DNA of 64,000 bases from Dasyornis broadbenti (lineage: Eukaryota > Chordata > Aves > Passeriformes > Dasyornithidae). Of this stretch, positions 12,801 through 25,700 are shown in pieces. Numbering within the stretch: position 1 is the stretch's first letter; every line of letters starts with the position of its first letter. The translations under genes and the position numbers were made by a program. The notes beneath the pieces were generated by a model. That model saw nothing but the letters and a program-made list of their open reading frames with translations. It ran no database searches and was not told the origin of the DNA. The DNA is taken from contig VZRN01001317.1 in the NCBI GenBank assembly GCA_013397935.1, forward strand, positions 1,779,606-1,843,605, in the 5' to 3' direction.

Positions 12801-14779
12801 AATGCTATAGAACATCATGCAATCAGAATTTGGGTTGATTCTGTGGCATTCACACAAATGAGTGTAAAAAACTGCACAGGAACATGGTCTTTGAATTTTC
12901 TGCACACACACCACAGAGACACACATGCACACTCAGCCACGCAAAATTACTGTCATAAAGGCACCACAGACACAGAGCTGTTTGGAGATTTAGGACCACA
13001 ATTAAACATTCTTCTTTTTGCAATTGTCATCTTTATGGCAAGTCCCTACACCCTCTCACAGAAAACCCTCCTCCTGGTACACAGGAACAAACCAGGTTTC
13101 AGAGTAACTTGGGGCTTCACTCTCAGCATCATGTTAATTCAGTCACTCTCATCTGGTCCTTTCTAGTCTCCCCATAGGAGAGGGCTTTTTTCAAGAGCAA
13201 TACCCCCTTGGGTGTGAGCTTGAGACCGACAATAAAAGTGTTAACTGCTTAGCAGTGCCGTGTAGCTAATTAGCAGTATTATGAGTTTAAGGGTGGTTTT
13301 GATAATCATGGGGCTTGTGAGGGTTCCCTATCCCCTACAAACACAGGCAGATTAATACTTTCTCTTTCTTTCTTTGAGGAAAAAAACCCAAACAAACTGA
13401 ACTGCGGAAAAATGCGTGTATTTATATGGTGGGATACAGTTCAGGTTTGCATTTCCTGTAGGACCAGAGTAGGCAGTGTAACATTACCCAAACTGAGGGA
13501 GTGACACAGCTCCTAGAATTCCTCTCCAGTCAGCTTAGACACAAGGTCTAAACACTACAGCAACTGGAGAAAACACCAGTCTCACAGAGGCAGAAGCCAT
13601 TTCTGAAGCATACTGGTCTATTTAAAAGGCAGGTCAGAGAAAGGAAGGTCTGGGCACATTAACAGACTGGGTAGGACAAGGGCAAGAGGAGGTGATCCAC
13701 CACAGCTGAGCACAAAACTTCTGCTCCCCTTTTCCCAACAAGAACTTTGTGAGAGTCAATGACAGCCCTCCCTTCTCTGCAGCCTGGTTTGTTCGACATC
13801 TGCAGGGGTTTTTTTTTTCCCTTTTTCTCTCTTGTGCTATACTCATAAAATGTACATGCCTATGTATAGAATCTCAATATGACACACATTTGGCTATACC
13901 TTTTAGTCACACACAACCACATTGCTGTACTAAGACATAACTACATCTGATAACCATTAAACTTTAAATATTTCTTTAAAAAACATATGGCCCTGCGATT
14001 AAAAAAAAACCCCAGTCAATCAAATCATCACAAGTCATCCTTAAATATCAAAATGACAAGTGCACTAGAAATAAAGATTTGAACTTACTCTTTGCATATT
14101 AAGAATATCCAAGATTAGAGACTCCAAAGGCAGAAGTGATGAACGGTCAAGTTCCCAGCCACACAACTAAACATGCAGCCAAGTTGTGTTTGCTGTTGGC
14201 AAGAAAACTCTAGGTGAGCTTGAGCTCCTGATGAATCCCTGACATGCTGGGTGAGTCCATGGCTCTGAACTACACTGTTTGCAGAAGGCTTTTTTCACTA
14301 TTATCATCAGAAAGAAGGCAAGAGCTGTCTCCCTTTGAAAGAGGCTGACATATCAGTGAAGGAAGAGACAGCAGAGCAAAACTACTGTGATAAACCTCAA
14401 GGGTGAGCAATCCCACAAGAGCCTGGTTCCAGTAGGACTCAAATTTAACAAGCTCTTCAGTGGCTGTGACCCCTCATCACCAGGGACACTGGGTGTTAGA
14501 GGAAGGGCTATGTTTTAGAGCACGTGCTCCCCAACAAAAAGAAAATTACCTATTTACAAAAGGAGAGAGGAAAAAAAATACAAAGCAAACATCTCCATTG
14601 TTTCTATAAGGTCTTAACGGTAACTTCAATGGGCTGGATCCAGATTCTGTGGAATCAGCCCCAGTCTTACCTGCTGGTTCCTGCACTAAATATTACACGT
14701 ACATAACTGTTGGCTTGAGATAGTGTATATTGGCCTCTTCAGATGAAAGAAAATTGGTGTCAGCAGCCTCCTGAGCACA
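12801..14779. other. Non-coding stretch, no gene seen
   Basis: A 125-codon open frame on the plus strand (12789-13166) starts inside the preceding AT-rich block, is rich in His, Thr and Ser from CA-rich DNA, and resembles nothing known; I treat it as chance. At 14631-14661 GGGCTG and CAGCCC form a 6-bp inverted repeat around a 19-nt loop. At 14671-14736 the minus strand has a decoy-like exon: a TTTCTTTCAT tract, one open frame and a CAG|GTAAGA donor. No family is recognised. Confidence 0.5.
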
Positions 14780-15010
14780 TTTTAATAATCAGCCTGATCA
14801 TGGGTGCATGGCAGCTGCTCGATTGATGGTGTTAGACAGCGAATAAAGAAAGATGCCAGCAGTGCCCTCAGATCTGACATAACGAGGGAAACATCAGTCA
14901 TTTGGCTAAAAGGCTCATAAAGGCTCCATCAGCTGTGACACAGGAGTCTGTCTTATGCAAAGCTAATGAGGAAATGTGGCAGCGTTAGCATTCTCTTTAG
15001 ACAGTAACAA
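14780..15010. promoter_or_regulatory. Candidate enhancer-type non-coding element
   Basis: This block mixes several regulatory words. CAGCTG E-boxes are at 14812-14817 and 14930-14935. A GATTGATGG word at 14821, like PBX/HOX sites, is followed by a TTAGACAG MEIS-like word. An octamer-like TTATGCAAAG sits near 14953, followed by CTAATGAG. No repeat family is recognisable and no frame stays open across it. By texture it looks like a conserved non-coding element; conservation itself cannot be seen from one sequence. Confidence 0.35.
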
Positions 15011-15792
15011 GTTGCGAGTGAGCTGCATTTTAGATGAAAAATTCAGTTGAAAACAGGGCAGTTTTCATGATCTTTGCCTAGATAATATCCTGATGTCTGG
15101 GACAGACTGTTAGAAATGAAAAGATTTTGAAAGCGTTTTAGGACAGCCATTCCCAATCCCAGTAGCCTGTATATTGATTCCCAACTGATACTGTGTGTAC
15201 ATAAGGATTAGCTCTTCTGACCAGATTTTGACCACCCTCACCATGGATCTCAGGCTCACACAGGCTGCTCTCTTTAATGCTGGGAGCTACTGGGTGTCCA
15301 TTGCTCACCAACTAGCAAAGAATGGGCACAAACAGGGCTCCCTGATCAGTGGATGCAGACCTGAATGGGAAGCAGTGAAGACATTGCGGCACAACCCAGT
15401 CCTGCACTGGCTGGCTGTTTTGTGCCCCTCAGGGCTTGGGAAGCAGCAGTTTGGAGTCATTTGAGAACACTGCCCGTGTCTCCTGTGTGAATATTTTAAA
15501 GCAGTCGTTCTTCAGGAGGGTACAAACAGCTCACCCTGCCCATGGATTGGGTTGCAGATTGAGCCTGTGAGAACAGCATACCCTGGAGCTGTCAGAAGGG
15601 CTGCTTTGGAGGGTAAGGTAACAGAAGGAAAATGGGGAAGAAGAGACTCACAGATGAACTTTCACTTTCAGTCAAATTTCCATTTCTAACAACTTCTCCC
15701 ATTTCAGTTTCCCAGCATGTTGATATATTACACTAATTATAAGAATGACCTTCTCCCCCCTTCTACATTTTTTCTTCCTTCCACTGCTCCAG

Positions 15793-15882
15793 TCAATAGA
15801 TTTACAGTCTAATGTTATTTCTGTGTATGTCATGAGAGCCATTCCAACAGCAACAGGACATTATGAAAAAAGCAGTCAAAAG
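15793..15882 (+). CDS. Candidate 90-bp internal exon, unknown gene
   Basis: The upstream side is a strong splice acceptor: a long pyrimidine tract (about 15749-15790) ending in CTGCTCCAG, with branch-point-like CACTAAT about 60 bp before it. The downstream side is AAAAG|GTAATT, a good 5' splice site. The enclosed 90 bp is a whole number of codons. Only one of three frames is open, and it gives 30 residues starting SIDLQSNVIS and ending EKSSQK, with no skew in composition. The other two frames stop within the first 20 bases. I do not recognise the peptide. It could be an alternative or cassette exon of a large gene whose intron makes up the window, a non-coding RNA exon, or a decoy; introns commonly contain such pseudo-exons. 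No partner exon is identified. Confidence 0.25.
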
Positions 15883-17579
15883 GTAATTAGAAATCTTGTT
15901 GAAATGTTATGTTTGTTACGTGAGGATTACAATGAATGATTCAATGAGCCTCAAAGTTCATCCTTAACATTGATAAGTGGGTTTCTGCCAAGAAATGCAC
16001 AGCTGGTGACAGCAGGGATTCAGGGTTTGGGAGGGACACACACTTCTAAGGTGAAATTGGAGACAGGGATTAGAATCAGAGAAAACAAAGGAGGTCTTTA
16101 TTCCTGGAAATGTTAAAGTCATTTTTCAGTGGCAAAGGAAATGCCATTTTTATAGCACATACCTAATCTTTCCCCTAGTTTTGATAGCAGATGTTTAGTT
16201 ACATAGGTACAAAGTGGGATTCCAGAGCTAGAACAAAGAAAATGACCATCAGGTTTGTTCCTCAGCCACAGCAGTACCACATCACATTGTGGGGGCCACT
16301 TTGTATGGGCCACTTTGTGTACCTGCACCTCTATCTCCACATTAACAAAGTATCAAGAAAAATAAATATTGATAAGCAGGGTTAAGTTGTCAAAAAAGAG
16401 ATCCCAACACTCTGGAACTGCAGATATGCAGAAGTTACCCACAGGTTCTAAAGTTCTATTCCAGACTGTTCTGCCCAAAGTTACACTCTAATTGCAACAG
16501 GAATATTCAATGTAGCCTGCCTGAAAAGGCAATCTGCTGAAATAACTCCTACGAGGTTGTTCCCAAGCACTCTCAATTGCTCTAAGTAATGTTTCATTTT
16601 TTGTAGTGGTCCATCTCAACTGCAATTTTTCAGTCCTCTGAACGACTCTTTACAACAAGTTTCAAAATAATGGCCATGGATTGCACCTGCTATTAAGGTT
16701 GATTAATTAATGTTTCTGACGATTGCTGAGGTTCTTGAATGAAAAGTTACACACTGCATACCAGTGCTTCACTGATATTAGGGGAGGCAAAAAAGACATG
16801 TTTTTCTTATGAAAATTAAGGTGTCTTTTTAGACCTCTCTACTGTAAAGTAACTTTTTCTAGCTGCTTTCTATGTAGTAATGACTTACAGACCATAATAC
16901 CTTTCCTAGGAAGAGACTTCAAAATTGCACCAGCACTTTGGAACACCCTGTCAGCATCAGAGTAACCCTGCAAATGGTTTAAGCGCATAGATTTTTAACA
17001 ATAGGGCCTTATTTCTGCTGAAAGTTAACATCACTGAGGTATTTCACATTTATCTAACTCCATTGCACTTACATTTTCTTAGTAATGGGGTTTGCCAAGT
17101 TATACTAATATAAATTATAGATTATTGTTTTGAGATACACTCTCTTTTCAGTTGTATTTTAGAGCTGCACAATTTGTATGTGGTATTCTTTGGAGTTTAC
17201 TTTCTACAATGCATGTGGTATAACCGCATTGCCATTTAGTATAATGTATTAGGTTAAGGGTATATACTGCCTAGTTTGTGAGAAGCCAGTGAAATTTTCC
17301 TCAGAAATAAATGCATGCCCTAAAGCCATTTCTGCAAAATACTAAATGGTAAACAATTACAATGCTTATGCTAAGCTCCGTGTTAACAGCTGCATGTATT
17401 ACAGACTGACACACCGAACATTGATACAGCAGGGGCTGTACAGAACGTATTTAAAACCATATTTCAAAACTTGTAACATGCAAACATGCAAATTAATAAA
17501 TTTTTCTTTCCAAATGGCACTGGCATGGTGATTTCCTGCCAGCCTGAGTGTCATTCTCCTGAAGCAGTAAAAGTAACAC

Positions 17580-17850
17580 AGTCAATCTCCTCTGAATCCT
17601 ATCTCCCCTGCTTCCTGCAGGGTCCCTGGGAGTTTATGATTCATATTCCAAAAGCTGTACGCAGTAGCCCTTTGGGGATATATATTAATGAAGAAATTTT
17701 CTCACGCCAGAGCTGCCTCTTTATTGGAGTACGAAGGGTACAGTCTGTTCTGAGCGGCTTTTTAATTTCTCATAATTAACCCTGCCAGAATTAACATCGG
17801 TGGCATCACTGACAGCAAATTAAAGAAGCCACATCAGCAGAGTTAAAGCT
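17580..17850. promoter_or_regulatory. Candidate non-coding element with exon-like left edge
   Basis: The block holds TAATTA (17773-17778), ATTAATGA (17684), a TTTATTGG word near 17720 and several AATTAAC/AATTAAA words, with relatively balanced composition compared with its flanks. Its left edge, TCTCCCCTGCTTCCTGCAG ending at 17620, is a good splice-acceptor match. The frame that follows stays open for about 53 codons to a stop at 17777-17779, but no good donor lies within it. Either a regulatory element or a rare terminal exon would fit; the first seems likelier. Confidence 0.28.
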
Positions 17851-20800
17851 TTTTCTGCCTTCCCCTCTCCCTCCTCCCCTTTTCAGCCCCCCCCATTTTC
17901 TGTGTGTTTAAAGAAGAAAGTTCTCAAAGTCTGACAAGACGATCATCCTGTCATTGCACTAAGAGCCCTGCTGGGAGAGGCATGATTAGAGCATTTCCAG
18001 ACTTCCCTGCCGTTAATACCAACCTATTTCAGCTCTTAACTGGCCACGTGCCATGTAGATTTGTGGCAAAGAACCATGGTTTCAGTATCTTTCGCTCTAT
18101 GAGGTACAGTGGCTCACCTCATCTCCACTGAGAGCTGATGGAACCAAGATCTAAAGCCCTCTGCAGCATTCAGACAGCTTCTTCTACTGACAATGTATTA
18201 AAAGCCAGATGAGCTGTGCTTTGAGTCTCTTTAATCTAGCTTCATACCAGCCCCTTTTACACAATTCTGGGCAGAAGATGAAAACATACTAGGAACACCA
18301 AGATACCCAAGCAAAAACATTTTTTCTTCTGTTAAGCCAGAAATAAATGTGTTAATTTTTGATACTCCTACAGCCACAGCCACTTAAATGTAGCATTTCA
18401 GAGAAGGAGAAAAGGGATGGACTATCAGTGTTCTTCCTAATTTTCACCACTGCATGTCTAAGAGGAGAGAGGGATCTGGAGAAAGCCCAAGGCGGTGAAC
18501 GCCATTATAAGAATTATACAGTTCAAGATCTGCCACGTCCCACCTGAGTGCTCTGAGCACCAAAGCTCTAGAGGCCAAAACTAGATTGGTTTACACAAAT
18601 ATATATCCTGTTGTCAGTTTTCAGCAAAAGATCAAACAAATTATGACATTGAAAGGTCCACCAAAGGCAAGATATGACAAGACAACTGCTGTTACAGTCA
18701 CATGCAAAGTAACAGTGGATGAATTAAAAACTGTGCTCTTCATTCATCTACCCACCAATTTCTGTGGAAATCATATTTACTGATCCTCTTATTCCACCTC
18801 TATAATCACAGCCTTTCTTTAGCAATGAATGAAACTTGAGATCACGGTCACTTTGCTTTCTGCAGGGGAGAACCTAATGCACACACATCTTTCCACCATG
18901 ATCATGCTAGGAGATGGTGATTTTAAAGCCACAAGGAGAATTTCTAGTACTACCCTGCCACTCTGCACTTGTCTTGTTTCATACTGCCTTCTTCCCAAGC
19001 GCCTGGCATTACATCAGACTTAGAATTTCCAAGTGTTAAAACATTTGTCTGGATTTCAAAATGGCTCTGTAAATATAAGATGAAAATTTTGCATAATACT
19101 GTATGTGAAGTATCTTCCATTACCTGGTATGATGCTATTGTAACACATCAATCTAAAAAGCCCAAATCCATGAAGCCAGTAATATTTTCAGAGATCTGAT
19201 GGCTTAAGACCAAGAATAGGGATTTCCATCAACAGGGGGCAGAAGTCAGGGAGAACACAATGGCTCTGAGCAAGCATGTGACAGCTAACAGAGGTGCACA
19301 CACACTTTCCTCGACAAACCACAGATTGCATTGTAAAACACTGCAGTTGGTGCAGCATTGGAAATGTGCCAGTGCAACCAGAACGAGGATATGCTTCCTG
19401 CATTGTCATCTCACTTGATAGACACTGTTCGAACACAATCTGTGAGCAATTTCAGTGGGCCACAGAGCCCACCAGAGGGAAAGGGTCTGATTTACATTCA
19501 GCGGTCTGAAAGGTCACAGCAATGATGGTGCTGCAGATTACTTGCAGATATGACAGCAGTATCAATTTCTTGAGACTATAATATTAAGTGTTTGTGTGTG
19601 TCTCTGTACATAAAAATATATGTATAGTTCTGTGAGGAGGAAACTAAAGTGCTAAATAGCTTTCTGCATTAAAACCATCAGACAATTGATTTGTTGCAAA
19701 AGTTGTCATTAACTTAGACTTCTTCTATGATTAGGGAAGCAAAACAACCCTGAGAGTGAATGCGTTTAGGACAGTACTGATTCCATGAATGTCTCAGATC
19801 ACACCGGAAGAAGGAAGGTAATGTAGCACCAAAATACTGGACTCCTGCCTGAAAGGCAGCAAAAAATGAGGAGAGCCAAACACGCCCTGAAGACAAGCTC
19901 TTCAGCTGGTTATAATTCCCATGTAACTCAAGTTGGAGTTTTATGGGAATGTCAGTTTAGGTCATCAGTAAATTGTCCTGTGTGCAGCTACAGTCCTGGA
20001 CCATATTCTTGTCCTCCTTTAACTCTTCTGATCTCTCTAAAAGTCTCATCATTTTAATTAACTCCCGGTGACTCTTCCCAGCAAACACTATAGCCAGGAA
20101 GATTATCAACTGCAGGGGACTTCTGGGGTTGAGTCTTGACAGTAGTGGGGGAATTATGAGAGGTTTCCAATAGGTAGCTGATATTCACACACCCTTCTGA
20201 GTTGGTCCTCTTGATTTTATGACCATTTGTATCACTAACATACATCTTTTTAAAGGTCTATAGATGGACAACTTAGCTGGGAGTGCTGTAGCATAATAAG
20301 CCAGGGAAGAGGGAATACACATGAAAAGAAACAGGCAAAGAGTGCTCAGAGCAACCGGGAAGGTATTTAGAGCTTAGTGTAGAAAAATCTCCAAAGCCAT
20401 TTGTTCTGTGTATGGCTGCAGTAAAAAAAATACAGCAACAAGGACACGGAGATGCACCAACCAAGGGCTGCAATACAAATCATAGGAAGCAAGGTGATTT
20501 CTCTAATAACTACTTCACAACTGGAACTCTGTCCACAATTTTAAGCCTTACACATTTAATTTTACTGTAGAGGGGATGCAACTTCAGAAACCTTGACTAA
20601 TCTTGGGTACTTAAAGATCTCATGTCAAGACAGGCCAAAGTGATTGAATTTATTCTTGCTAGGAAAGAGATAACTCTGAAATGACTGAACAGAAATATTT
20701 CATTTCAGATTAGGAAAAATTTGCATATAGCACAGAGATGTGAGAGATGGGGAGAACCTGTTCATCACCAGTTAAAATAAAATAAAGCCAAAACTGTGGC

Positions 20801-21570
20801 CATCATTTCACGTTTGGAAATAAAGAGCCAGTATCTGCTATCAGTGACAGCTATAAAAGTCTCATTGATTTCAATGAAAGCTACAAGTGTGCATCTAATT
20901 GAGGAATCTGGATCACAAAATATAAAGAAAAATCATTTTGCTTAGAGAGTAATGAATATGCCATATTATGCTGCCAAGTAATATTACTGCCACAAAGTCT
21001 CAATGAGTTTATGAAACAGATTGATATTTTTATTAGTAGAGAGTAGATTGAAAGAGAGCGACAAAACAAAATGAGGATGAAAAAAGGTAAAAGAAAGCAA
21101 GCTTACTGGGCCAAATGGCTTTTTCATATCCATAAATTGCTAAGTGTATTTCTAATTAATTTCCCAATTCAAACAGCCAGAAATAAAAAACAGGCTTTTG
21201 AGTGTGCTGTGAACTCAGGAGAGACTCTGTAGACTTGGGCAAATAATAGTATAAAATGGTTTATGAAACCAGAGGGTTTATGGTCTATAAATAACTTCCA
21301 TGTATTTTTATTCTTTACACGTACAATATTACTGAGGACTGGATGATAGCTTTTCACTGCAGCCTGGTTGACTTCTTCCACGTACACACCCAAGGTAATG
21401 ACGATATTGATCCTGAAGAGACATTTTTTGAGACAGATAAAAAAGCCACACAACTGAACTAATAGAAAGGGCCTAGCAACTTTAGTGGTAAAGCTGTGGT
21501 CCTTTAAGTGAACAGCAATTGGCCATACAGTTTAAAACCTACATCCTAATAACTTCAGGGGTCTAGGACG

Positions 21571-21584
21571 AAAAAAAAAAAAAA
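21571..21584 (+). repeat. Poly(A) run, 14 bp
   Basis: Fourteen A followed by a purine-rich GGAAGAAGACAAAAAAG stretch; a simple repeat. Confidence 0.9.
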
Positions 21585-22439
21585 GGAAGAAGACAAAAAA
21601 GAGTAAGACATCTAAAAGATGACTTATGGCAGTTAGTGCCTTTAACAGCCCTTCAGATAGCTACCATATAAATTTTTAGGAATCCAAAAATTATTTAAAT
21701 AAAAAAATACATAAGATACATGTATTTGTCAGTGTAAACAAGAGACTCACTGAGAAAATGCTTCTGATCTTTACATTTACAGCATGCTCTTTTTTGGCTA
21801 AATGTGCAATTCAAAACGTGCCTAATTCCTAAAATCCATATATGTGAGACTGCCTGGGTTTCCATGACTACTGCTCTGAAAACCATATTAATTATTCAAG
21901 AGGTCCATGCCATTCTCCCTGTGTTCCATAAGGAATGCTGGGAAGCACTGTCTGCCTTTATAGAGCAATACAGATATTTAAAAGGACTGCATCGCTGGCT
22001 CTAAATACCACAGATATTTTCTTACACCACTATGACATCTGCATGATAGGACCCATAAATATTATCCAAACACTCCAGTGCATCAGTATAGAAAGAAAAA
22101 AAATCTGAAACAAAATGCCTGAACTAGAAAAACTCTCCTCTTTGCTTTTTTTCTTCTCTATTCCAGCAATCTTCAAAAAGGTGCTTTAATTCGAGTCCCT
22201 GTTTATCATCCTGATATAATCCTATTTTAAACAAAGTCAACTAGCTTGCATGCAGGAGGGATTAATCGCCTGTGTTTTTCTAGAGGATATAGTTTCAAAT
22301 GGTGAGACTTACATTAAATCAAATTTCTCACATCAGCTGTGACTAAGCAGCTGTTTGCCATATCTGTTGATCTCTGTATATTTTAATAACCATAATCAGT
22401 GCAAGGAACATTCTTTACAGATAACATTATCAAAACACG

Positions 22440-22760
22440 CCGTAACAAAGTAAGGAATGTCAGTGATGGAGCAGTACATACCACCGCCGACGTCCTGTCA
22501 CAGCGGAGCGATCAGTGCCAATCACACCACAGCAGCACTGGCGCATTACGGGGCCAATTACCCAAAGGCAGAGAGGAAAGGAAAGTGGGCCAGATCCTCT
22601 TCTAGTGGGAGCAAAACAATGGAGTTACCCCAGATTTATACCTATGTGACTGAGAGCATAATCTGGCCCGGCATTAATCTTGCCGACACAGAGCCGCTTG
22701 GGATCTCAGATTGGCATATATGTAATACTCAGGCAGCCCTTATGGAAAAAGTCCATAGGA
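22440..22760. other. CpG-rich block containing a palindromic repeat
   Basis: In an otherwise CpG-poor neighbourhood this segment has a cluster of CpGs, for example CACGCCGTAAC, CACCGCCGACGTCC, AGCGGAGCGATC, GGCGCATTACGGGG and TTGCCGACAC. Two overlapping open frames (22399-22605 and 22457-22765) run through it, but both translate part of a repeat and have no family resemblance. Retained CpGs suggest either recent origin, absence of germline methylation, or constraint. It could be an exapted, conserved regulatory element; the sequence alone does not decide. Confidence 0.35.
22587..22669. mobile_element. Palindromic MITE-like repeat with 9-bp TIRs
   Basis: The element begins GGGCCAGAT (22587-22595) and ends ATCTGGCCC (22661-22669), a perfect 9-bp terminal inverted repeat. 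Inside are AATGGAGTTACCCCAGATTT and GTGACTGAGAGCATAATC. This matches my recollection of a widespread sauropsid repeat whose halves read like GGAGTTACTCCAGATTTAC and are joined head to head. I recall the family by sequence, not by name. At 83 bp with no coding capacity it could only be a non-autonomous element or a piece of one. A target-site duplication is not obvious, as expected for an old copy. Confidence 0.6.
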
Positions 22761-25700
22761 TGTAAGAGAAAATGAGGGCTTCTCTGCAGAATTTTTTAAG
22801 TCAAATCACTATAGAACATGCCACTGCCTAATATTAATTGAGATATATTCTAGATCTCAATTAAATGCTCTTTATTCCTTCTGTATTTTAGCTGCAAAAA
22901 TAATATTCTTCTTTTAATGACTGTATGCTTAGGGAATATTTTTCTGTTAAAGAAAATATATTTATTTTTTCTTTCCAGAACCTTCAAGTTCAGCTCTATT
23001 CCATTCTCCAGTAACATCTACAGCATATCCGCTGCACATGCTGCTGCTCTTTTACCTAAAGTGGGGATTTAACTGGTAAGGTGAATCTGAATTTCCCCAA
23101 AGCAAGGATACAGCCTTCTTTTAGCCCTGTCAACACATAAAAAAGTGAAGTGAACAACAGGGAAAACAGAGCTCCAGATTCAAAGCCTATCAAAGTCACA
23201 ATACCATGAACACATCCCTGACTGACACTCCCTGAGCATGATCAAATACACAATAGTAAACAAACCAAAAAGTGCAGAAATATTCCCAAGTCTCAGAATC
23301 ACAGAAACACCCACCATGCCTGAGCCTGCTTCTCCACAGAACATCTTTACAGCACATCCCATTGTCCACGCTGGTCAGCATCCTGCTGTGGGCCACAGCA
23401 CAGCTGAGGTGCAGGAGCAGGACCCAAGACTGAGATGGCAGTTTTGTCTGAGATCTCCCGCATCCTCTATCACCTACTTACCCCCTCCCTCTCCACATCT
23501 GCCTCCTCTGCTCATATTTGCTGGATGAAGATCTCTCCCCCTCGGGCTGTGTACAGCACTGAGCACAATCCTCACCCTCCCTCAGTTCAGCTGTAGCATC
23601 AAGACATTATGATACAGCCAATACACTACTACATACAATGATCGTTTCCAGTTGCCTGTTTGCAGGGGTTTGTTTTTTTAATCTGCCTCCCAAACACATT
23701 TCACTAACAGGGCACCATCATTACTATTATTATTTACTATTCAGATTGCAGCTCTAGCGCCCACAGTGAGCTTGCTTTATTACTCCCAAGTTCTCACTTG
23801 CCATATAAAGTGCTCCATCCAAATACAGATAAAAAGTAATTTCCTCAAGAGCAAGGTGTGAACTGAGCATACTTAATTGTGCACTGTTATATCAACTGTA
23901 TAATGTTGCAATAAAATTCCAAAACAATGTGATTAAAAATTATACCAAATGAGGATACCTAGGTGCCATAGCCAGTCAAAACGCATTTATCCAATCTAAA
24001 TTATATGCTAAGCAAATAAAATAAACATGCAATTTGCTAATTAAAGTGCACTCTCATGTATCCTGTAACCACCATAAATTATACAGCAACATTTAATTTT
24101 TTGACTGTTTAGCAATGTTTATGACTGCTTTACTAAATTAAACATAGAACGAAGGGGGCAAATTAGTAGGAAAGCAGTGCTTTTCCCCATTTCCTTTTAG
24201 ATTTATTTTTTCCATAGTTTTGTTGTTCTGTTTTTTAATAACTGCATCTTCCTACAACAGCATGTTAATTTTACTGTGGATTTTCTCCATTATTACTTCC
24301 AAAGTGTATGTTCCACTCTATTCAATGACAGCTACTTGCTTTTGCAAATTCTCTCCAGTATGGAAGTCAGTTTATCTTATTTGAATAATCTTTTCATCAA
24401 AATTATATGCTCAAAGTCCCCACATTTGGACAATGACAAGAATGATGGGTTTTGCCCCTCAAATAAGATGATGGTATTTCAATCCTTCCATTTCACCCAA
24501 AACCTACTGCCCAAATCACAATGACTGGGTTCTAGTCGAAGCTGTGAACCTTCCATCATCTGGAGTCAAATGCTGAAGGCATTCCTGGATTCCACTCGAG
24601 GGGAACTGTGAACAGTTGGGGTTTGTTTTCTTTTAAAATATAAGAAAAGTCTCAGACTCTGTTTGCCTGGCAACCAGGTCAGCTGCAATTTAGACTTCTC
24701 ACAAACAGGGTTTTATCCCAGAATACGGTCAGGTAAAGAGAAGGAGGAGTGGGGTTGGAAGCCACTGTTCAGTCCTTTAGTCTACTCTTTTCTACAACAG
24801 AAATACTTAAGGGATCTGACTCTTATCCCAGTTTCTTGCTTTCCCATTTACCACCCCTCTTCTTCCCTTCGCACTCATATGGAAAGCAAAATACCAATAA
24901 TTCCTAATTATAGATGCAAAGTAGTTCATTTTCAAATTCACACCCAACACTCAAATATTAAAATTCCTCAGCATTTTCTCTCTATCTGAACTTTAGAGAC
25001 CACCTATGACTGAAGTGCTCTTGTAAGTTAAAATGAAAGCATCAGACCACAGGACAACCTTTGCAGTTGGCCATTATCTCAAGCAACAGAAGATACTGTT
25101 CGGGGGTATTAGCATTAGTATGTGCAGCTGATGTTCTGCATCCAGGAGTTACCTGCAGGGTCCCCCAAACTCTACATCCCACTGGCACACTAAATCCTCT
25201 AGGAATGTGGACTTCATCACAGACTGTCTGGCCCTCCTGGGTAGCAGTGCTCCTTAGACTGTTTGGCAGATTCTGATGCGTTCAGAAAAGGAATTCCAAA
25301 CCAACAAGCAACTGCCAATACACTGAGTTTTATGCAACTTTAAAGATGATTAAAGGCAAGAAAATCTTTCAGCTGAAGCCAAGGATCACTCCAGGAAGCC
25401 CCAAATCCTGGATTCCAAGGTATATCCAAACAGGGAACAGAAACTGCTACTGAGAAAACCTTCTTACAGAGGTCAAAGTGCTTTGCTGGAAATGTACAAT
25501 GTTAACATCCTAATGTCAGTAAATTCATCCAGAAGTCAGAATCTTTGCTGAGCCATTTCTTCTAGAACATCCTAGAACAGAATGCATGAGAAACTGGTCA
25601 GCAGATACTCTGCGCAGAGTAGGACTTCTCACAACAAAGCAACCAAGGAACACTTTCTCCAAACCATTTAGTGGCACTTGAGAATAATAATATTGTTTCA

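Larger units (their letters stand above)
15883..22439. other. Non-coding stretch, no gene seen
   Basis: Apart from the block at 17580-17850 (listed separately), I see no gene. A duplicated GGGCCACTTTGTR word is present at about 16290-16320. A strong acceptor-like tract, TTTTTTTCTTCTCTATTCCAG, ends at 22166, but the frames behind it close quickly or end without a convincing donor. A poly(A) run is at 21571-21584. Confidence 0.55.

Noticed and set aside
12789..13166. 125-codon plus-strand open frame
   Set aside because: Composition follows CA-rich DNA; no family resemblance or splice signals.
14631..14661. GGGCTG...CAGCCC hairpin as a palindromic repeat copy
   Set aside because: Only a 6-bp arm and 31 bp in total; too little to assign to the repeat family.
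14671..14736. Minus-strand exon-like segment with a CAG|GTAAGA donor
   Set aside because: The acceptor is only moderate and the open frame is 21 codons; such decoys are expected several times in 64 kb.
19585..19625. TG-rich microsatellite
   Set aside because: Only a few imperfect units (TTTGTGTGTGTCTCTG).
22145..22215. Strong acceptor-like tract followed by a short open frame
   Set aside because: The frame ends after about 20 codons and the nearest donor would give a 14-bp exon; no support.
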